The notes under the pieces are model-generated. The model was not told the origin of the DNA. It did not search any database and was given only the letters and a program-made list of their open reading frames with translations. Made by a program: the position numbers and the translations under genes. Shown piece after piece: positions 61,899-64,000 of a stretch of 64,000 nucleotides of DNA. Every line of letters starts with the position of its first letter. Within the stretch, counting starts at the first letter, position 1. Source of the stretch: Motiliproteus sp041586735 (lineage in GTDB: Bacteria; Pseudomonadota; Gammaproteobacteria; Pseudomonadales; Balneatricaceae); assembly GCA_041586735.1 (NCBI GenBank), contig JBFGZQ010000013.1, positions 44,571-108,570 on the forward strand. Reading direction: 5' to 3'.

Positions 61899-62842
61899 CG
61901 TAGTGACAGCGGATCGGTAACCGTACTGCTGAGGCACGGCGAACGCGTCACCTCGGCGTCGACCAGCCCCTGGGCAATGGCATTGAGAGCACGCCACTTA
62001 TGCGCGCACCATCTAGGGCTCAGCAGCAGCTCGGCCTCAGCTGTTCCGGTCAAACGATGAAACACCAACTCCGGCGGGCTACGGCGAATAATTTCAATGC
62101 AGGTCTCGACATAATCATCAAAAGAGACGCCGGTGTAGAGCCCCTGTTTCCATTGTCGAGCCAATTGCGTTCCCTTGACGATATGCAGCGGATGCAGTTT
62201 TAGCCCCGCTGTACCTAAGGCCATCACCCGGTCAAAACTCTCGACACTGGCGAGCGCAGGCTCGCCCGGCAGACCGACAATCAGATGGGTACAAAGCTGC
62301 AGGTCTCGCTGTTGGGAACGCAATACCGCATCCTCATACTCCGACCAACCGTGCCCTCGGTTAACCCGAGCCAGAGTCTCATTATTAGCCGATTGCAGCC
62401 CCAGCTCCAGCCAGATCTCGTAGCCTTGCGCCTGATAGTCTGCCAGCAGATCCAATACTGGATCGGGGACACAATCGGGCCGCGTACCCACCGAGAGTCC
62501 AATCACATCCGGCTCACTCAATGCCTCATCATACAGCCCTTGCAGATAGTCAATATCCGCATAGGTGTTGGTATAGGCTTGAAAGTACGCCAGATAGCGC
62601 TGCGCGCCGGTACGCTTACGAATGACCCGCCGTCCCGCCTCGATCTGCTCAGCAATACTGGGGGGCTGCTTACTCATAGGGGCGAACGAGGAGTTATTAC
62701 AGAAGGTGCAACCACCTAGCCCCTTGCTACCATCACGATTGGGACAGGTAAAACTGGCATTGAGCGCCAGTTTGTGGACCCGGCAGCCATATTTACGTTG
62801 CATATGGCCACCAAAGCTATTCACAAGACTCGCTAATTGCAT
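61883..62842 (-). CDS. TIGR01212-family radical SAM protein (YhcC-like)
   Basis: 319-residue radical SAM enzyme. The cluster-binding cysteines lie in CRVHKLALNASFTC and GGCTFCNNSSF, and GLSVGTRPDCVPD is typical of the family. Its role is unknown in most bacteria; E. coli YhcC is one homologue. Start ATG at 62842. Its end overlaps avtA on the opposite strand. Confidence 0.9.
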   Translation of the reverse strand: MQLASLVNSFGGHMQRKYGCRVHKLALNASFTCPNRDGSKGLGGCTFCNNSSFAPMSKQPPSIAEQIEAGRRVIRKRTGAQRYLAYFQAYTNTYADIDYLQGLYDEALSEPDVIGLSVGTRPDCVPDPVLDLLADYQAQGYEIWLELGLQSANNETLARVNRGHGWSEYEDAVLRSQQRDLQLCTHLIVGLPGEPALASVESFDRVMALGTAGLKLHPLHIVKGTQLARQWKQGLYTGVSFDDYVETCIEIIRRSPPELVFHRLTGTAEAELLLSPRWCAHKWRALNAIAQGLVDAEVTRSPCLSSTVTDPLSLRQACW

Positions 62843-62901
62843 TGAAAACTCTGATATTGACTAAGAAACAAGACGCCCCGCCATTTAATGGCGGGTAGCC
62901 A

Positions 62902-63687
62902 TTACGAAGTGTGCTTTTTCCGATAGCGCAGCACCGACTGCACCGGGCCGGAAAAGGCGTAAACCACGAAGATCAACCACAACAGGGTCGCCGGATCGAT
63001 CGATATCACAGCAAACACCATGACCACACCCAACAACACCACAAAAGGCACCTTGCCTTTAAGATCAATCTCTTTGAAGCTGTGATAGTAAAAATTACTG
63101 ACCATCAGGATACCAGACAACGCCACTATAGGCGCAATAACCAAGCTGTACTGTGCTGCATCAATTTCAAACTGAGTGCCAACCCACACCATCCCGGCCA
63201 CCACACCTGCGGCGGCTGGACTGGCCAAGCCGATGAAGTAACGTTTATCCACACTACCGATCTGGGTGTTAAAGCGTGCCAGCCGTAGTGCCGCTCCGGC
63301 AACAAATATAAATCCGGCAACCCATCCTAGTTTACCGGCATCCTGCAATGACCAGGAAAACGCCACCAATGCCGGCGCGACACCGAAGGACACCATATCA
63401 GCCAGACTGTCGTATTGCGCACCAAAATCACTCTGGGTGTTCGTCATCCGCGCGACACGGCCATCGAGGCCATCGAGTACCATCGACACAAAGATAGCGA
63501 TAGCCGCCTTCTCAAAACTGCCATTCATCGCCGCGATAATGGCATAAAAGCCGGAAAACAGTGCCGCCGAGGTGAGCAGATTGGGCAGCAGGTAGATGCC
63601 GCGATTGCGAGCTTTGAGCTTGTCGGTGGAGGTCGCTACAGCCTCGAAAACATCCTCCGATTGCTGATTCTGATCCGGCTCTGTCAT
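62902..63687 (-). CDS. pssA: CDP-diacylglycerol--serine O-phosphatidyltransferase
   Basis: 261-residue membrane enzyme that makes phosphatidylserine, the precursor of phosphatidylethanolamine. The CDP-alcohol phosphotransferase motif lies in LDGLDGRVARMTNTQSDFG with the remaining Asp residues in YDSLADMVSFGVAP. It has about seven to eight membrane segments and a Gln/Glu-rich cytoplasmic N-terminus. The paralogue type is the non-peripheral, multi-spanning one rather than the E. coli-type enzyme. Confidence 0.94.
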   Translation of the reverse strand: MTEPDQNQQSEDVFEAVATSTDKLKARNRGIYLLPNLLTSAALFSGFYAIIAAMNGSFEKAAIAIFVSMVLDGLDGRVARMTNTQSDFGAQYDSLADMVSFGVAPALVAFSWSLQDAGKLGWVAGFIFVAGAALRLARFNTQIGSVDKRYFIGLASPAAAGVVAGMVWVGTQFEIDAAQYSLVIAPIVALSGILMVSNFYYHSFKEIDLKGKVPFVVLLGVVMVFAVISIDPATLLWLIFVVYAFSGPVQSVLRYRKKHTS

Positions 63688-63839
63688 GTTCGGGTACGCC
63701 TTATATTGAGTACAAAAAAGAGGTTTATGATAAAGCGATCATCGCCGCGCTTCCAGCTTACATCGAAAGCCCCCGCCCTTGAGGACTATCGCGCTAGGAC
63801 GATACAACATGTAGTAAAAAAAGCACAACAAGCGCCTAA

Positions 63840-63873
63840 CAAAAAACCCCCAGCACTGAGTGCTGAGGGTTTC
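63840..63873 (-). terminator. Intrinsic terminator of the rRNA operon
   Basis: A hairpin (AAACCC-CCAGCA / TGCTG-AGGGTTT with one mismatch) followed on the minus strand by TTTTTT lies about 11 bases after the 5S 3' end. The bases from 63688 to 63839 between this terminator and pssA show no gene. Confidence 0.8.
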
Positions 63874-63883
63874 TGTGTTAGGC

Positions 63884-64000
63884 GCTTGGCGATGTCCTAC
63901 TCTCACATGGGGAGACCCCACACTACCATCGGCGCTAAATCGTTTCACTGCTGAGTTCGGAATGGTATCAGGTGGTTCCAATTCGCTATGGTCGCCAAGC
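63884..64000 (-). rRNA. 5S ribosomal RNA, 5' end outside the window
   Basis: The minus strand reads from GCTTGGCGACC to GACATCGCCAAGC, the full conserved 5S core. The two ends form the terminal helix. A few bases at the 5' end lie beyond position 64000, so the 23S gene should follow outside the window. Confidence 0.95.

Noticed and set aside
63415..63954. 179-residue ORF on the plus strand at the right edge
   Set aside because: It runs opposite to pssA, the rRNA terminator and the 5S gene; it is a shadow frame.

Overview
The window is a contiguous piece of chromosome from a gammaproteobacterium, probably a marine heterotroph of the Oceanospirillales/Alteromonadales kind. This is judged from gene order (xseB-ispA-dxs; nrdR-ribD-ribE-ribBA-ribH-nusB-thiL-pgpA; recX-alaS-lysC-csrA-tRNA-Ser-tRNA-Arg) and from GltBD-independent markers such as EttA, HexR, GlnK-AmtB, ThiI and YhcC. 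The genus cannot be fixed from the sequence alone.

Layout. 1-2905: end of xseB, then ispA and dxs (isoprenoid precursors). 2933-9925: a leftward riboflavin block (ribA; nrdR, ribD, ribE, ribBA, ribH, nusB, thiL, pgpA). The second half of RibBA has lost its GTP cyclohydrolase II active site, which fits the separate ribA. 10044-12022: glyA and a small heat-shock gene. 12314-13972: ettA. 13894-19592: a 5.7-kb integrated element sitting in the 3' end of ettA. 19866-31646: MgtC/DUF4010 membrane protein, RIO kinase, cold-shock gene, DsbA-like protein, DUF501 protein, ferredoxin, coaD, M48 lipoprotein protease, HexR regulator, and a hybrid histidine kinase overlapping a periplasmic binding-protein gene. 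31690-33873: a TonB-dependent receptor. 34032-41957: elbB, an SDR protein, recG, rep, comM, ubiK. 42046-43955: nitrogen-regulated glnK-amtB with NtrC boxes and a sigma-54 promoter. 44236-46203: topoisomerase III. 46331-48358: a second, paralogous TonB receptor, divergent from modABC. 51307-53599: AEC transporter, a small palindromic MITE, HDAC-family protein. 53636-63687: thiI, two tRNA-Arg, tRNA-Ser, csrA, lysC, alaS, recX, avtA, a radical-SAM gene, pssA. The right edge is the 3' part of a 5S rRNA gene on the minus strand.

The most notable structure is the element in ettA. Its left end supplies a replacement for the last 26 codons of ettA plus a terminator. The displaced native 3' end (19585-19671) with its own terminator survives 5.7 kb away, beside the start of a large serine recombinase gene. 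Between the two ends lie a decayed zinc-ribbon/membrane ORF, an unknown secreted coiled-coil protein, an IS5-type transposase fragment, a small resolvase, and about 1.25 kb without genes but rich in tandem repeats and hairpins.

Other points of interest are four 13-bp tandem repeats in the glnK leader, a MITE with 13-bp inverted repeats and 5-bp target duplication, a TonB receptor/binding protein/hybrid kinase cluster, and a G1-U72 wobble in both tRNA-Arg copies.
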